From Candidatus Lustribacter telmatis (GTDB lineage: Bacteria; Vulcanimicrobiota; Vulcanimicrobiia; Vulcanimicrobiales; Vulcanimicrobiaceae): DNA of 64,000 nucleotides. Made by a program: the position numbers and the translations under genes. The DNA lies in assembly GCA_003164045.1 (NCBI GenBank), contig PLRU01000071.1, forward strand, positions 118,383 to 182,382. The letters are read 5' to 3'. The notes under the pieces were generated by a model. That model had not been told where the DNA came from. It was given only the letters and a program-made list of their open reading frames with translations, and ran no database searches. Below, piece by piece: positions 49,716 to 60,418 of this stretch; the first letter of the stretch is position 1; every line of letters starts with the position of its first letter.

Positions 49716-51217
49716 GGCTTCTCCTCGCTCGCCTTCAAACGTTGCTTTTCGACTTTGCCCATCGCGTTGCGCGGCAGCGCATCGACAATCCGGACGGCCT
49801 TCGGCAGTTTGAAGCTCGCTAACCGGTCGCGCATCGCTGCGACGAACGCATCGCTATCGAACCCGGCGTCGGCCTCGATGAATGCAACCGGGATTTCGCC
49901 GCGCGCGGCGTCGTGAATCCCCACCAGCGCCGCATCCCGCACGCCGGGATACAGCCGCATCTCCGCTTCGACTTCCAGCGGGTACACGTTGAAGCCGCCG
50001 CTGATGATCAGCTCTTTGAGCCGGCCCATCACGACGTAGACGCCGTCAACCGGATCGAAGCGCATCGAATCGCCCGACCGGAACCAGCGGCGGCCGTCGA
50101 AATCGGCAAACGCGTCGGCCATCGCTTCGGGCCGGTCCCAATAGCCGATGCACACGTTCGGGCCGGAGACGAGCAGTTCACCCACCTCGCCCGGCGCGAC
50201 CCGATCGGTCGTCTTCGGTACGACGATCGTGACTTCGACGCCCGGCATCGGCACGCCGACGCTGCCCACGACGCGCGGACCCTCATACCGATTGCCCAGC
50301 GCAAAGCCAAACTCCGTCGACCCGTAACGCTCCAGAATCGAGGCGCCGAACTTTTCTTCGAACGCGCGGTGCACGTCGGCCGGCAACGCTGCCGAACCCG
50401 AAACGAACAGACGCACGTGCTCGAACTTCTGCGGCGGAATTTTCTCGATGAAGCGCACGTACATCGTCGGTACGCCGAAGAACATCGTCACGTCGCCGGA
50501 TTGCAGCAGCTTCGCGACTTCGTTGACGTCGAAGCGTTCGCGAATGAGCGCGTGGGCACCGGCGGCGAGCGTGCCGTTGAGGCCCGCGCAGAGTCCGTGC
50601 ACGTGAAAGAGCGGCAAGGTGATCAACAGAGTGTCGGCGCTCGTCCAGCGCCACGCTTCGTTCAACTGCGCGGCGATCGCGGCGAGGTTGCCGTGCGTGA
50701 TCAGTGCGCCTTTGGCGCGGCCGGTCGTGCCGCTGGTGTAGATCATCACGGCGATGTCGTTGGGCTCGACGCGCGCGTCGTCGTGTTCGGTCGAGAGCGA
50801 TGCATCGGTCGCCCACGCCTCGACGTCGGCCGCGTCAACGAACGGCACGTCCGCCGGAACGTGCGGCCGGGTTTGCGCCGAACCCACGACGAGCCGCGGT
50901 TTTGCGTCGCTCAGAATATTGCCGAGGTCGGCGGCGCGGTAGAGCACGTTCGTCGGCACGGCGATCGCGCCGAGGCGCTGCAGCGCAAGATAGGCCAGCA
51001 CGAAGCCGCGGCGGTTCTCCGAGTAGATCGCCACGCGGTCGCCGGCCACCACGCCCCGGGCCGAAAGCTTGCCCGCTACCCGGGCGGTCTGGCCCCAGAG
51101 TTCCCCATACGTGAGTTCGTCGACCGCGAGGGCATTCGTCCGCTGCGCGGCCACGCGCCGGACGACGTCGATAAACGGTTCGGTCCCGAGCGCTACGGCC
51201 AACGCTGCCGGCCCCAC
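49712..51217 (-). CDS. Acyl-CoA synthetase, MatB-like
   Basis: A 501-aa AMP-forming acyl-CoA ligase from the GTG at 51217; the open frame to 51448 has no family feature beyond it. The ATP loop is YTSGTTGRAKG (160-170). The middle LPLFHVHGLCAGLNGTLAAGAHAL is typical of malonyl-CoA synthetase (MatB). Also seen: ERYGSTEFG, GELLVSGPNVCIGYW, GRLKELIISGGFNVYP and the C-terminal lysine in GKVEKQRL. It activates a carboxylic acid, perhaps malonate or another short diacid, to its CoA thioester. First in the minus-strand unit with the coiled-coil genes. Confidence 0.88.
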   Translation of the reverse strand: MGPAALAVALGTEPFIDVVRRVAAQRTNALAVDELTYGELWGQTARVAGKLSARGVVAGDRVAIYSENRRGFVLAYLALQRLGAIAVPTNVLYRAADLGNILSDAKPRLVVGSAQTRPHVPADVPFVDAADVEAWATDASLSTEHDDARVEPNDIAVMIYTSGTTGRAKGALITHGNLAAIAAQLNEAWRWTSADTLLITLPLFHVHGLCAGLNGTLAAGAHALIRERFDVNEVAKLLQSGDVTMFFGVPTMYVRFIEKIPPQKFEHVRLFVSGSAALPADVHRAFEEKFGASILERYGSTEFGFALGNRYEGPRVVGSVGVPMPGVEVTIVVPKTTDRVAPGEVGELLVSGPNVCIGYWDRPEAMADAFADFDGRRWFRSGDSMRFDPVDGVYVVMGRLKELIISGGFNVYPLEVEAEMRLYPGVRDAALVGIHDAARGEIPVAFIEADAGFDSDAFVAAMRDRLASFKLPKAVRIVDALPRNAMGKVEKQRLKASEEKP

Positions 51218-51267
51218 AATATGGACATGATCACATTTTGAGCGTCCGGTGAAGGGACGCCTCCCGA

Positions 51268-52572
51268 CTAACAGCCCACGAAAGCGAGTTGCGTTTTCGT
51301 CGGGTAGAAGTCGATGGTGAATCCGGGCGGCGGTCCGACCGCCGGGATCGTCACGCTGTTGCCGGCGACGTTCGCTTGAGCGCCGGGGACCTGCAGCCAC
51401 GAGAACGGTCCGCCGCCGCTGCCGTTGGCGTAGATGAATAGACTGCACGTGTTGCTGCTGGGGAAGCTGCTGGTCGTGACCGTAATGGCCGGCGTTTGCG
51501 AAAACGACACGGGCGCGTTCGGGGTGAGGAGCACGTAGAACAGCGGCGTCGCGGCGCTTCCGGTGTAGAACGGGAACGAGCCGGCCGGGCTGATATCGGC
51601 CGCGGTGCTGCCGAGCGCCGCGGTCATGGTGAACGCACCGCTCGTCGTCTCCGCGCCGAACTGGATCGTGACGTGCGCGCTGTAGGTGCCGTAGCCGCCG
51701 GAGGCCGGAACGACCAGGGGCCCCGGCTGCGTCGGCGGGGTCACGCTCGCCGTCGTCGCGGTCGCACCGCTCGAGAAGGTGAAGGCCGGGACCGGCGATG
51801 ACGTGCCGGTCGGCGTAGGCACCGGCGTCGGCGAGGTCGACGGCGTCGCGCTCGGCGTCGGCGTTGGGAACGGTGTGGCCGTCGGCGTCGGGGTCGGCGT
51901 CGGCACCGGCGTGGCCGTCGGCGTCGGGGTCGGTCCCGGGATCGCCAGATCGTAATACTGGAAGAGATACGTGTGGCCGGCCGTGAGCGACGGGCCGGGA
52001 TTGCCCGGGATGGAATTCGAGATCGTCACGGTTTGGCCGGATGCGACTGCGGGACCGAAGGTGGCGATCTTGCTGGCCGGGGTCGCCGTGATGTCATCGA
52101 TTTCGCAGAAAAAGTTGAGGCCGCTGGTCGCCGTCGTGCTCGAGAACGTGAGCACTTCCGATGCGACCACGCCGGCGGGAACGTTCGCCGAGAACGTTGC
52201 CGTCACGTATAAGAACGGCGCGATCCCGGTCGTCGCGGCTGCTGGTTTGCGGACGAGTGCCGATGGCGACGGCGCGTTGGATGGGGCGCTGAAGCTTGCG
52301 AACGCGCTCATCGTCAAGCCCGACGGGGCGCCGGTTCCGACGCCGAAGGCCGGGGTGACAAAGCCGAGGGCTTGCAGCGATACCGTTCCGGCCGTACCGG
52401 GGATTGCGACGAGTTGGACGCCCGAAGGTCCCGGACTCGGTGAATTGCTCGGTTGTACGCTCGGCGCCGAACTCGTGCTCCCGCCGGCACACCCGGCAAT
52501 GGCCGCAGCAGCCAGAAACATCACAACGGGAACAAACCGGCGTTGAAAAAGCACGCGCTGGGCCTTCCGCAA
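51268..52572 (-). CDS. Secreted lipoprotein with a Pro-Thr repeat linker
   Basis: A 434-aa lipoprotein: basic start, hydrophobic segment and lipobox AIAGC with Cys28, so it is anchored by an N-terminal lipid. A beta-rich first domain (about 50-205) is followed by a long PT-rich linker (about 212-260, repeats of PTPTPT-x-TP) and a second beta-rich domain ending FVGC. Linkers of this sort appear in secreted proteins of several soil phyla. No catalytic motif. It is separated from the acyl-CoA ligase by 50 bases. Confidence 0.8.
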   Translation of the reverse strand: MRKAQRVLFQRRFVPVVMFLAAAAIAGCAGGSTSSAPSVQPSNSPSPGPSGVQLVAIPGTAGTVSLQALGFVTPAFGVGTGAPSGLTMSAFASFSAPSNAPSPSALVRKPAAATTGIAPFLYVTATFSANVPAGVVASEVLTFSSTTATSGLNFFCEIDDITATPASKIATFGPAVASGQTVTISNSIPGNPGPSLTAGHTYLFQYYDLAIPGPTPTPTATPVPTPTPTPTATPFPTPTPSATPSTSPTPVPTPTGTSSPVPAFTFSSGATATTASVTPPTQPGPLVVPASGGYGTYSAHVTIQFGAETTSGAFTMTAALGSTAADISPAGSFPFYTGSAATPLFYVLLTPNAPVSFSQTPAITVTTSSFPSSNTCSLFIYANGSGGGPFSWLQVPGAQANVAGNSVTIPAVGPPPGFTIDFYPTKTQLAFVGC

Positions 52573-52649
52573 AACGAGAGGTCGACATACTTATCCAGGC
52601 CCGCGAGCGGACCCTCGCTCTGCCGTACCCTCGTGTTACCATAGCGGCG

Positions 52650-53201
52650 ATGTTCGACTCGGGCTGGGCCGCGGCACTTGCCGCAATCATCACCGCGCTC
52701 ATCGTTGCGGGCACGGCCGTCGCTGCGTTTCGCCAGTTGCGTCACGGGCGCAACGCCAACGACATCGTGGTCTATCTGCGGCTGATCGATTTCATGGATT
52801 CGCCGGCAACGTCGGCCACGCGCATCAGCCTCATGGCGATCGCCGAACGCCTCGCTACCGATCCGGCGTATTGCGAGGACCTGAAGAATCCAGGGCTCTT
52901 TCCCGAGGAGTTTCGGAACGCCGGCGAGATGCTGCGCTTCCTCGAACATATTTCGGTGCTGGTTACGAAGGGCGGCGTTGCCGAAAGCCTCGTGCTGGCC
53001 GAATACGCCGACACCTTCGTCGACATATGGGAAATCTTACGGCCGGCCATCCTCCTGCGGCGCAACGCGCTCGGACCATATCTCGGCCGCGCGTTCGAGC
53101 ATCTCGCGATGCGCGCGAAGCGTCACATCGATAGCGGCGGCTGGGACCGCGAATACGCTGCGCTCGAACGCGACCCGCGGGATCCGCCGCGCCGGGAGTA
53201 A
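52650..53201 (+). CDS. Small protein with an N-terminal membrane helix (DUF4760-like)
   Basis: A 183-aa protein. One N-terminal membrane segment (WAAALAAIITALIVAGTAVAA) is followed by a soluble helical domain: LRLIDFMDSPATSATR, EMLRFLEHISVLVTKG, and a C-terminal LGRAFEHLAMRAKRH. The pattern matches DUF4760-type proteins as I remember them; their function is unknown. The start at 52650 gives one well-formed helix. The longer frame from 52404 lies antisense to the lipoprotein gene. Confidence 0.75.
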   Translation: MFDSGWAAALAAIITALIVAGTAVAAFRQLRHGRNANDIVVYLRLIDFMDSPATSATRISLMAIAERLATDPAYCEDLKNPGLFPEEFRNAGEMLRFLEHISVLVTKGGVAESLVLAEYADTFVDIWEILRPAILLRRNALGPYLGRAFEHLAMRAKRHIDSGGWDREYAALERDPRDPPRRE

Positions 53202-53258
53202 CCGCGGCGCCGCATCGCAAAGAGCGTCCGCCCCACCGCTCGAGAGCAGGAGCAACCC

Positions 53259-54167
53259 ATGCGTGACGATACCGCTCGCGCGATCGCCGGGATCGGCATC
53301 CCGATTTCCCCCGAGATGATCGCCGCGTCGCAAGACCTCTACCAATCACAACACGAGACCGTGCCCTATCGCGACGTAACCGTCACGCGCGATCACACGT
53401 ACGGCCCGCACGAACGGCAGCGGCTCGACGTCTTCCGCTCGACCGCTGCGGGCGGCGGCGCAAAACCCGTGCTCGTCTACGTCCACGGCGGCGGCTTCGT
53501 CGCCGGCGACAAGCGCATCGGCGAGACGGCGTATTACGACAACGTCGGCCTGTGGGCGGTGCGCAACGGCATGGTCGGCGTGACGATCACCTACCGGCTC
53601 GCACCCGAAGCACAATATCCCGCCGCTGCGGCCGACGTCGGCGGTGCGGTGAAGTGGGTGCTCGAGAACATCGCCGAACACGGCGGCGACCCCGAGAACG
53701 TCGTGCTGCTCGGGCAGTCGGCAGGTTCGACGCACGTTGCGACATACGCTGCGCGCCCCGAATTGCACCCGCGCAAAGGCGGCGGCGTGCGTGCGATCGC
53801 GATGCTCTCCGGCGTGTACGATTTCACCTTGATGGAATTGGCCGGCAACGCGCGCGCGTATTTAGGCGACGCACCCGACGCGGCGGCACGAGGCTCCGCC
53901 CTGCCGGCGCTCGCGACGGCCGGCATTCCGCTGATGTACGGCATTTCCGAATTCGACCCGCCGATGTTCCACGAGCAGGCGAAGGCGCTCACCGATGCGC
54001 TCTACGCCCAAACCAAGCGCTTCCCGAACGTGCTGTATCTGCCGCGCCACAACCACATCTCGCAGATCGCCCATCTCAACGCATCGGGCACCGAGGACCG
54101 GCTCTTCTCGGACCGGCTGGCGGAATTCATCCGCGTGAACACCGCGCGAGCGCTTACGGCAAAGTAG
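53259..54167 (+). CDS. Alpha/beta hydrolase (HSL-type esterase)
   Basis: A 302-aa esterase or lipase of the hormone-sensitive-lipase type: oxyanion loop HGGGF (76-80), nucleophile GQSAG (Ser154), likely acid Asp233 (or Glu231), and base His266 (RHNHIS). Cleaves short-chain or aryl esters. No signal peptide, so it is probably cytoplasmic. CAGGAGC about 6 bases upstream of the ATG supports the start. It is convergent with ureD (14-base overlap). Confidence 0.9.
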   Translation: MRDDTARAIAGIGIPISPEMIAASQDLYQSQHETVPYRDVTVTRDHTYGPHERQRLDVFRSTAAGGGAKPVLVYVHGGGFVAGDKRIGETAYYDNVGLWAVRNGMVGVTITYRLAPEAQYPAAAADVGGAVKWVLENIAEHGGDPENVVLLGQSAGSTHVATYAARPELHPRKGGGVRAIAMLSGVYDFTLMELAGNARAYLGDAPDAAARGSALPALATAGIPLMYGISEFDPPMFHEQAKALTDALYAQTKRFPNVLYLPRHNHISQIAHLNASGTEDRLFSDRLAEFIRVNTARALTAK

Positions 54168-54876
54168 CGCCCGCTATTGCAAGAGCCGCGGCGCGCACGT
54201 CCCACACGCGCGCGCCGTGCAGGCGCACGACCGCCGCCGCCGCCGTTTCGCCGCAACCGGCGCGCACGGCGGTTGCGAAGTTCGCGCTGACGGCATGCGC
54301 GCGTTCGAGGAACGCGGCGCGTGCGCCGGCGTCGGCCGCAATCAACGTGACCGTGCCGAATGCGCCGGCGAGGTCGCCCGAGATGTCGTACGCATCACGA
54401 TAGACGAGCTTACCGTCGAGCGTCGCGCGCGTGCGCATCGACAAGCGTGCCGAACCGCGCAGGCCGAACGTATCGACGACGATCGCCGTACCGCTGCCGA
54501 GCACGGCGAACGTCGCGCCCGCCGCGTGCGTGCTGTCCGGCTCGAGCAAGAGCGGCTCGCCCGCGACCAGTAGCGTCGCACCGTCGGCAATTTGCCAGCC
54601 GGCATCGGTCTGCGACGGTGACGTGCCCGCAAACACGGGTGTTGCCATCTGACCGCACGCAATAAGCGATGCGCGTTCTGCAACGTCGCCGGTAACGGTG
54701 AAGCGATCGCCGGCGAGCACGCCGGGGCCGAGCGTCGAGAGTACCAGGCGAATTGCGCCGGACGGCACGGCGAAGGCGCGGCTCGAACGCGAAAGTCCCT
54801 CGCAGCGAATCGCGCGCAAGCGCGTGCGCCCGGCGCCCGCATCGCAGGTGAGCGCGATGCTGCCGGCCGCTCTCAC
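54154..54876 (-). CDS. ureD: Urease accessory protein UreD
   Basis: A 240-aa UreD (UreH), a scaffold that, with UreF and UreG, loads nickel into the urease apoenzyme. Characteristic parts: [30 protein letters not shown], and [23 protein letters not shown]. It is coupled to ureG (overlap 54873-54876). It is the last gene of the urease operon. All seven structural and accessory genes follow the order A-B-C-E-F-G-D. Confidence 0.92.
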   Translation of the reverse strand: MRAAGSIALTCDAGAGRTRLRAIRCEGLSRSSRAFAVPSGAIRLVLSTLGPGVLAGDRFTVTGDVAERASLIACGQMATPVFAGTSPSQTDAGWQIADGATLLVAGEPLLLEPDSTHAAGATFAVLGSGTAIVVDTFGLRGSARLSMRTRATLDGKLVYRDAYDISGDLAGAFGTVTLIAADAGARAAFLERAHAVSANFATAVRAGCGETAAAAVVRLHGARVWDVRAAALAIAGATLP

Positions 54877-55484
54877 GTCGCGGCGTCGAGTAATGCGGCG
54901 TTCGACACAAATTCCATCAGTGGTTCGAGCCCCGTACCGTGCCGCAGATCCGTGAACAGATACGGGCGCGTTCCGCGCGCGGCGCCGGCGTCGCGGCGCA
55001 TGCGTTCGAGATCGGCGCCGACGTGCGGCGCGAGATCGATCTTATTGATCACGAGCAGATCGGCGTTGGTGATGCCCGGGCCGCCTTTGGCCGGGATCTT
55101 GTCACCGCCGGCGACGTCGATGACGTAGATCGTCACGTCGGCGAGATCGGGGCTGAACGTCGCGGCGAGATTGTCGCCGCCGCTCTCCACGATCACGACG
55201 CGCAGTTGCGGGAAGCGCGCTTCGAGTTCGGCGATCGCTTCGAGGTTCATCGATGCATCCTCGCGGATCGCGGTGTGCGGACAGCCGCCGGTTTCGACGC
55301 CGACGATGCGTTCGGCCGGCAGACAGCCGCTGCGCGTGAGGATCAGTGCGTCTTCGCGCGTGTAGATGTCGTTCGTCACGACCGCGAGGTCGACGCGCGG
55401 ATAGAAGGCTCGCGCCAAGCGCTCCACGAGCGCCGTTTTTCCGGCACCGACCGGCCCACCGATGCCGATGCGCACCGCGCTCAT
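54873..55484 (-). CDS. ureG: Urease accessory GTPase UreG
   Basis: A 203-aa UreG, the GTPase that delivers nickel to urease. P-loop GPVGAGKT (10-17), metal CPH motif (Cys68-Pro69-His70, [15 protein letters not shown]), [12 protein letters not shown], and [10 protein letters not shown] for guanine recognition. The ATG at 55484 overlaps the ureF stop (ATGA). The longer frame from 56126 runs inside ureF. Normal length. A nickel-uptake system is not present in the window. Confidence 0.97.
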   Translation of the reverse strand: MSAVRIGIGGPVGAGKTALVERLARAFYPRVDLAVVTNDIYTREDALILTRSGCLPAERIVGVETGGCPHTAIREDASMNLEAIAELEARFPQLRVVIVESGGDNLAATFSPDLADVTIYVIDVAGGDKIPAKGGPGITNADLLVINKIDLAPHVGADLERMRRDAGAARGTRPYLFTDLRHGTGLEPLMEFVSNAALLDAAT

Positions 55485-56152
55485 GATGCGAACAGCCGGG
55501 CGTCGAGGCCGGCGTGCCGCATCGCGTCGATCTCGCAGATCAGCGCGCTCGAGGTCAGATCGTCGAGCGCCTGCGCGGCGCAGGCGCTGCGCACAAAATC
55601 CGCGATCGGCGCGCGCAGCGACCACAGCAGCGCACCGACGTCGCGTTGACCGAGCGGCACGGCTCGCGCGGCAACGGCGGCGAGGGCCGCGGCCGCCGAA
55701 CTCAGGTAACCGCAAACGGCGTCTTCGACCGGCGCACCGATCGCGCGATAGCCGAGCATGCACGCGAGCGCGTGCTGACCGCTCGCGGCGCCGCCGGCAA
55801 TCGCATCGCGATACGCCGCGATCGTGTCGTCTACGATTCCCATAGCGAGATATGCCTCCAAGGTAGCGCGCGCCAAACGGCGATTTGCCGCCCGGACGTC
55901 GCGCGGAAATACGGATGCGGCGAGGACCGCGTCGAGTTCGTCGACGCTTACCGTGCCGCGCATGCCCAAGACGAACGCGCGCGCATCGAGCGTCGCCAAG
56001 CTCCGTTCGAGGTAGTCGGCGATCCACGCGCGCACGCCGGCGGCGCCGGCCAACCCGCGCTCGGCGATCGCCGTTTCGAGGCCGAACGAGTGCGAAAACG
56101 CACCGCTCGGGAACACGCTGTCGCACAGCTGCAGAAAGCGCGCGTCAATCAT
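55481..56152 (-). CDS. ureF: Urease accessory protein UreF
   Basis: A 223-aa UreF from the ATG at 56152, a GTPase-activating partner of UreG that binds UreD. Family marks: [21 protein letters not shown]-type opening (here [19 protein letters not shown]), then [29 protein letters not shown] and [10 protein letters not shown] second ATG at 56167 is five codons upstream and overlaps the ureE coding end more deeply. The 56152 start sits at the ureE stop with 2 bases in between. Confidence 0.93.
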   Translation of the reverse strand: MIDARFLQLCDSVFPSGAFSHSFGLETAIAERGLAGAAGVRAWIADYLERSLATLDARAFVLGMRGTVSVDELDAVLAASVFPRDVRAANRRLARATLEAYLAMGIVDDTIAAYRDAIAGGAASGQHALACMLGYRAIGAPVEDAVCGYLSSAAAALAAVAARAVPLGQRDVGALLWSLRAPIADFVRSACAAQALDDLTSSALICEIDAMRHAGLDARLFAS

Positions 56153-56600
56153 GCGTGTGCGGCGCATGCGCGTAGACGAACGGCCGCTCCATGACGCGCG
56201 CGGTGCGCTCGTATCGCACGCCGCTGCGTTCGAGCAGTTCTTCGAGCGGCCCGGCGTAACCGACCACGATCGCGTCGCCGTCGCGAATGACCGGGATGTG
56301 CCGGTTGCCGAACGCGTGCGCGATCTCGACCGCTTGTGCGATCGAATCGGGATAGGCGATCAACACGTCGTCCGGGATCACTTCGAGGGCAATCACGCGC
56401 GTTTCGTCGGCGACCAAGACGTCGCCGTCCCGCACGCGCACGTCGCCCGCGAGCATGAGTCCGAGATCGCCGATGCTCGAGGGCAAGCGCAGCACGCGAT
56501 GCGTCATCGCGCTGCTCGACACGCGCAGCCGTTCGACCGCGCGCGCGCCGACGGGAAAGTCGTCCAGGTTGCCGAGGAGCGTCTCGATGCGGCGGTGCAT
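56145..56600 (-). CDS. ureE: Urease accessory protein UreE
   Basis: A 151-aa UreE, nickel chaperone of urease. N-terminal domain (residues 1-75) with the peptide-binding fold, then VIPDDVLIAYPDSIAQAVEIAHAFGNRHIPVI, where the central His is the conserved dimer-metal ligand. The C-terminal tail HAPHTHD is a short His-rich segment, much shorter than in some species. The ATG at 56600 is coupled to the ureC stop (ATGA). Frames extending to 58316 are shadow of ureC. Confidence 0.93.
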   Translation of the reverse strand: MHRRIETLLGNLDDFPVGARAVERLRVSSSAMTHRVLRLPSSIGDLGLMLAGDVRVRDGDVLVADETRVIALEVIPDDVLIAYPDSIAQAVEIAHAFGNRHIPVIRDGDAIVVGYAGPLEELLERSGVRYERTARVMERPFVYAHAPHTHD

Positions 56601-58312
56601 CAGAACAGCGCGTAGCGCTGCGCGAGCGGCAAGACGGTGGCGGGTTCGCACGTCATGAGCACGCCGTCGGCCCGTACCGCGTAGGTTTTCGGATCGACCT
56701 CGATATTCGGCAGCGCGTCGTTGTGCACCATGTGGCGTTTGCCGATCTTGCGGCAGTTCGACACCGGCAAGAACGTGCGGCGCGAGCGCACGCGTTCCAC
56801 CATGCCGCATTCGAGCCCGCGGCGCGAGACGAACGTGAACGAGCCGGCCGTCGGCGCGGCGCCGAACGCGCCCCACATCGGCAGCATCCGTTCGGGCTGC
56901 GGCGTCGGGATCGAGGCCGACGGATCGCCCATCGCGGCATAGGCGATCGTGCCGCCCTTGAGGATGAGTTCGGGCCGGAAGCCGAAAAACGCCGGCTTCC
57001 AGACGACGAGATCCGCGATCTTTCCCGTTTCCACCGAACCCACGTAGGAACTGATGCCGTGCGCGATCGCCGGATTGATCGTGTACTTGGCCACATAGCG
57101 CTTGACGCGCACGTTGTCGCTGCCCTCGTTCTCGCCGGGCAGCGGTCCGCGTTGCACTTTCATCTTGTGCGCGGTCTGCCAGGTGCGCGTGATGACTTCG
57201 TGCACGCGGCCCATCGCCTGCGAATCCGACGACATCATGCTGATCGCGCCGAGATCGTGCAGCACGTCTTCGGCGGCAATCGTCTCGCCGCGAATGCGCG
57301 AGTCGGCGAACGCGACGTCTTCGGGAATCGACGGATCGAGATGATGGCAGACCATCAGCATGTCGAGATGCTCGGCCAGCGTGTTGACGGTGTAGGGCCG
57401 CGTCGGGTTCGTCGATGAAGGCAGCACGTAGGGTTCGCCCGCAATGCGGATGATGTCGGGCGCGTGTCCGCCGCCCGCGCCCTCGGTGTGATAGGTGTGG
57501 ATCGTGCGGCCCGCAATCGCGCGAATCGTCTCTTCGAGAAAGCCCATCTCGTTGAGCGTATCGGTGTGAATCGCCACTTGGACGTCGGTCGCATCCGCTA
57601 CCGTGAGGGCGGCATCGATCGCGCGCGGCGTCGAGCCCCAGTCTTCGTGCAATTTCAAACCGAGGCAGCCCGCGTCGATCTGTTCGTGGAGCGGTGCGAG
57701 TCCGGTCGCATTGCCTTTGCCGAGAAAGCCGACGTTGACCGGCAGCAGTTCCGTTGCGAGCAGCATCTGGTCGAGATGCCACGCGCCCGGCGTGCACGTG
57801 GTCGCGTTCGTTCCCGATGCGGGCCCGGTGCCGCCGCCGATCATCGTCGTCACGCCGCTGCCGATGGCCGCCGTCACTTGCTGCGGCGAGATGAAGTGGA
57901 TGTGCGTGTCGATCGCGCCCGCGGTAACGATCATGTTTTCGCCCGCGATCGCTTCCGTCGATGCGCCGACGACCATGCCGGGCGTGATCCCGTCCATGAT
58001 GTACGGGTTGCCGGCTTTGCCGATGCCGGCGATGCGGCCGTCGCGCAACCCGATGTCGGCTTTGTAGATCCCGCTTGCATCGATGATGATCGCGTTGGTG
58101 ATCACCGTATCGAGCGCACCTTCGGCGCGCGATATCGTGGGGTGCTGGCCCATCGCATCGCGGATCACTTTGCCGCCGCCGAAACTCAACTCGTCGCCGT
58201 AACCCGTGAGGTCGCGTTCGATCTCGACGATCAGCTCGGTATCGGCCAGCCGCAAACGGTCGCCCGTCGTCGGACCGTAGAGCCGCGCATACTGCTCGCG
58301 CGAAATCTTCAT
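56600..58312 (-). CDS. ureC: Urease alpha subunit UreC
   Basis: A 570-aa catalytic subunit. Nickel and active-site residues are all present: His137 and His139 (THIHF), carbamylated Lys220 (GLKLHEDWG), His249 (AIHTD), His275 (YHTEG), the flap Cys322/His323 (MVCHHLD), and Asp363 (SSDSQAMGR). It hydrolyses urea to ammonia and carbamate in the cytoplasm. The start overlaps the ureB stop. The sequence is strongly conserved and full length, so the enzyme should be active when nickel is available. Confidence 0.99.
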   Translation of the reverse strand: MKISREQYARLYGPTTGDRLRLADTELIVEIERDLTGYGDELSFGGGKVIRDAMGQHPTISRAEGALDTVITNAIIIDASGIYKADIGLRDGRIAGIGKAGNPYIMDGITPGMVVGASTEAIAGENMIVTAGAIDTHIHFISPQQVTAAIGSGVTTMIGGGTGPASGTNATTCTPGAWHLDQMLLATELLPVNVGFLGKGNATGLAPLHEQIDAGCLGLKLHEDWGSTPRAIDAALTVADATDVQVAIHTDTLNEMGFLEETIRAIAGRTIHTYHTEGAGGGHAPDIIRIAGEPYVLPSSTNPTRPYTVNTLAEHLDMLMVCHHLDPSIPEDVAFADSRIRGETIAAEDVLHDLGAISMMSSDSQAMGRVHEVITRTWQTAHKMKVQRGPLPGENEGSDNVRVKRYVAKYTINPAIAHGISSYVGSVETGKIADLVVWKPAFFGFRPELILKGGTIAYAAMGDPSASIPTPQPERMLPMWGAFGAAPTAGSFTFVSRRGLECGMVERVRSRRTFLPVSNCRKIGKRHMVHNDALPNIEVDPKTYAVRADGVLMTCEPATVLPLAQRYALF

Positions 58313-58584
58313 GCAAACCGCCGTTCCCCGGCCGCTTCGACCAAATCCACCGGCCGCTCGATCCCCGGCTCGAAGCGTACCGCCGTTCCGGCCGGAATGT
58401 CGAGCAGCATGTTGCGCGCCGCCGCGCGATCGAACGCGAGCGCCCGGTTCACATCGGCGAAGTGCGCGTGCGAGCCGACCTGAATGGGCCGGTCGCCGGT
58501 GTTGCTCACGATCACTTGCACGCGCCGGCGGCCGGGTTTCAATTCCACTTCGCCCGCGCGAATAAAACTTTCACCGGGGGTCAC
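58309..58584 (-). CDS. ureB: Urease beta subunit UreB
   Basis: A 91-aa UreB from a GTG, somewhat shorter than the usual 100-110 residues but complete in the core: [21 protein letters not shown], the [14 protein letters not shown] segment and the C-terminal [12 protein letters not shown]. It forms the trimer of UreABC heterotrimers with A and C. Overlaps both neighbours by 4 bases (ureA stop and ureC start), so all three subunits are translated in register. Confidence 0.95.
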   Translation of the reverse strand: MTPGESFIRAGEVELKPGRRRVQVIVSNTGDRPIQVGSHAHFADVNRALAFDRAAARNMLLDIPAGTAVRFEPGIERPVDLVEAAGERRFA

Positions 58585-58883
58585 GGAATCGGCTCGTGTA
58601 CGGTGACGAGTTTGGTTCCATCCGGAAACGTGGCCTCGACCTGCACCGACTCGATCATCTCGGGAACACCCTCCATCACGTCGTCGCGGGTGAGAACCGC
58701 ACGGCCGGCCTGCATGAGATCGGCAACGCTGCGCCCATCGCGCGCGCCCTCGAGCACGAACGACGCGATGATCGCGATCGACTCCGGATGATTGAGCTTC
58801 ACGCCGCGGGCATGCCGCCGCCAGGCCATTTCGGCGGCATAACTGAGCAGCAGCTTGTCGCGTTCGACATCCGTCAGGTGCAT
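58581..58883 (-). CDS. ureA: Urease gamma subunit UreA
   Basis: A 100-aa UreA from the ATG at 58883 ([13 protein letters not shown]), exactly the family length; an extension to 58925 is not conserved. Contains [21 protein letters not shown] and [18 protein letters not shown]. It is the first gene of the operon. The 116-base gap to the divergent xanthine-dehydrogenase-type gene must hold promoters for both. Confidence 0.96.
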   Translation of the reverse strand: MHLTDVERDKLLLSYAAEMAWRRHARGVKLNHPESIAIIASFVLEGARDGRSVADLMQAGRAVLTRDDVMEGVPEMIESVQVEATFPDGTKLVTVHEPIP

Positions 58884-58999
58884 GGTGCTACGTTGCGGGC
58901 CCGGCCGCGCGTTGCCGTGCGCCATTCGTCGGGGAGCGATGCGCGCAAACCTGACAATCTGGAGGAAGAGAGCCCGCCCCGTAATCCGAACATGCTGAG

Positions 59000-60418
59000 A
59001 TGATCGAGGTCTATGATCGGCCTACCTCGCTGGCCGATGCACTCGCCAAACTCGCCCTCGCGGGCGCCGATACCCGGCTGATCGCCGGCGGCACCGACGT
59101 GATGGTCGAGCTTGGGCGGAGCAGCAAGCCGGCCAAGCGATTGATCGATCTGACCGCCCTCGAACCCGAGCTGCGCTTCATCACCGAAGACGACACCCGC
59201 CTAACGCTGGGCGCGCTCACCACGCACAACGACGTCCTCGGTTCGCCCGCATTCCGGCGCGACGCGCTGCCGCTGGTTCAGGCGTGCGTCGAAGTCGGCG
59301 CGCCGCAGATCCGCACGCGCGGCACCGTCGCCGGAAACCTTGTCACGGCGTCGCCGGCCAACGACACGATCACGGCCCTCTACGTCCTCGACGCGGAAGT
59401 AGAACTCGCGAGTGCGGCCGGCCGGCGGCGCATGAGCGTCGAGGCGTTCTGCACCGGCTTCCGCAGCACGGCCCTCGCACCGGGCGAACTCGTGCGTTCG
59501 ATCTCCGTCCGCAAACTCGGCGCCTCGCGCCGCGGCATTTTTCTCAAACTCGGCTTGCGCAAAGCGCAAGCCATCTCGGTGATCAGCGTCGCGGTAGTGG
59601 TGGAATTCGACGGACCGCGCGTTACCGGCGCCCGCATCGCGCTCGGCTGCGTCGCGCCGACGATCGTGCGCGTCCGCGACGCCGAGGCCTCGCTCACCGG
59701 CGGCTCGCTCGATCGCGCCGCTCGCACGCGCGCCGCAACGATCGCCGCCGCGGCGATCGCGCCGATCGACGATATCCGCGCGTCCGCCGCCTATCGGCGC
59801 ACCACGATCGCCGCGCTCGTCGAACGCGCGCTCGATCAAATCGCCGACGGTACGGAAGCCGGCGGTCTCGCCGCCGAACCCGTGCTGCTCGAAACGCCGG
59901 AACGCGAAGCGCAGATCTTGCCGTTCACGGGCCGGGTCGAAACCACGATCAACGGCCGCCGTCACGAACTCGACGGCGTGCAGCACCTCTCGCTGCTCGA
60001 TGCGTTGCGCGATGAAGCCGGCTTGACCGGTGCGAAAGAAGGCTGTGCCGAGGGCGAGTGCGGCGCGTGCACGGTGTGGCTCGACGGCCGCGCCGTGATG
60101 TCGTGCCTCGTACCCGCGCCGCAAGCGCACGGTGCGACGATCATCACGATCGAAGGCTTGGCCGACGGCGATGTGCTGCATCCGGTGCAGCAGGCGTTCA
60201 TCGATCACGGCGCAGTACAATGCGGTTTCTGCATTCCCGGCATGATCATGGCCGGCGCGAAGCTCGTCGATGAGTGTCCGTCACCGACGACGGCCGACAT
60301 CCGCAGTGCGATCAGCGGCAACATCTGCCGCTGCACCGGCTATGCGAAGATCCTCACCGCGATTACGTCGGCGGCCGAAGTCGATGCCGAACCGCAGCGG
60401 GTCGAGGTCGGCACGTGA
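59000..60418 (+). CDS. Xanthine-dehydrogenase-type FAD subunit fused to a [2Fe-2S] subunit
   Basis: A 472-aa fusion. Residues 1-290 are the FAD-binding (CoxM/XdhB-like) domain: [29 protein letters not shown]. Residues about 310-460 are the two-cluster [2Fe-2S] domain: C349, C354, C357 and C369 ([12 protein letters not shown]), then C408 and C411 (CGFC), C443 and C445 (CRC). In XdhA of bacteria the order is [2Fe-2S] first, then FAD; here it is reversed. It passes electrons from the molybdenum site to FAD and NAD. It is coupled to the large subunit gene by GTGA. Confidence 0.9.
   Translation: MIEVYDRPTSLADALAKLALAGADTRLIAGGTDVMVELGRSSKPAKRLIDLTALEPELRFITEDDTRLTLGALTTHNDVLGSPAFRRDALPLVQACVEVGAPQIRTRGTVAGNLVTASPANDTITALYVLDAEVELASAAGRRRMSVEAFCTGFRSTALAPGELVRSISVRKLGASRRGIFLKLGLRKAQAISVISVAVVVEFDGPRVTGARIALGCVAPTIVRVRDAEASLTGGSLDRAARTRAATIAAAAIAPIDDIRASAAYRRTTIAALVERALDQIADGTEAGGLAAEPVLLETPEREAQILPFTGRVETTINGRRHELDGVQHLSLLDALRDEAGLTGAKEGCAEGECGACTVWLDGRAVMSCLVPAPQAHGATIITIEGLADGDVLHPVQQAFIDHGAVQCGFCIPGMIMAGAKLVDECPSPTTADIRSAISGNICRCTGYAKILTAITSAAEVDAEPQRVEVGT

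Noticed and set aside
51800-51945. Repetitive GGCGTCGG-type sequence resembling a repeat array
   Set aside because: It is the coding sequence of the Pro-Thr linker of the lipoprotein; unit length and spacing are codon-driven. No CRISPR-like spacers.
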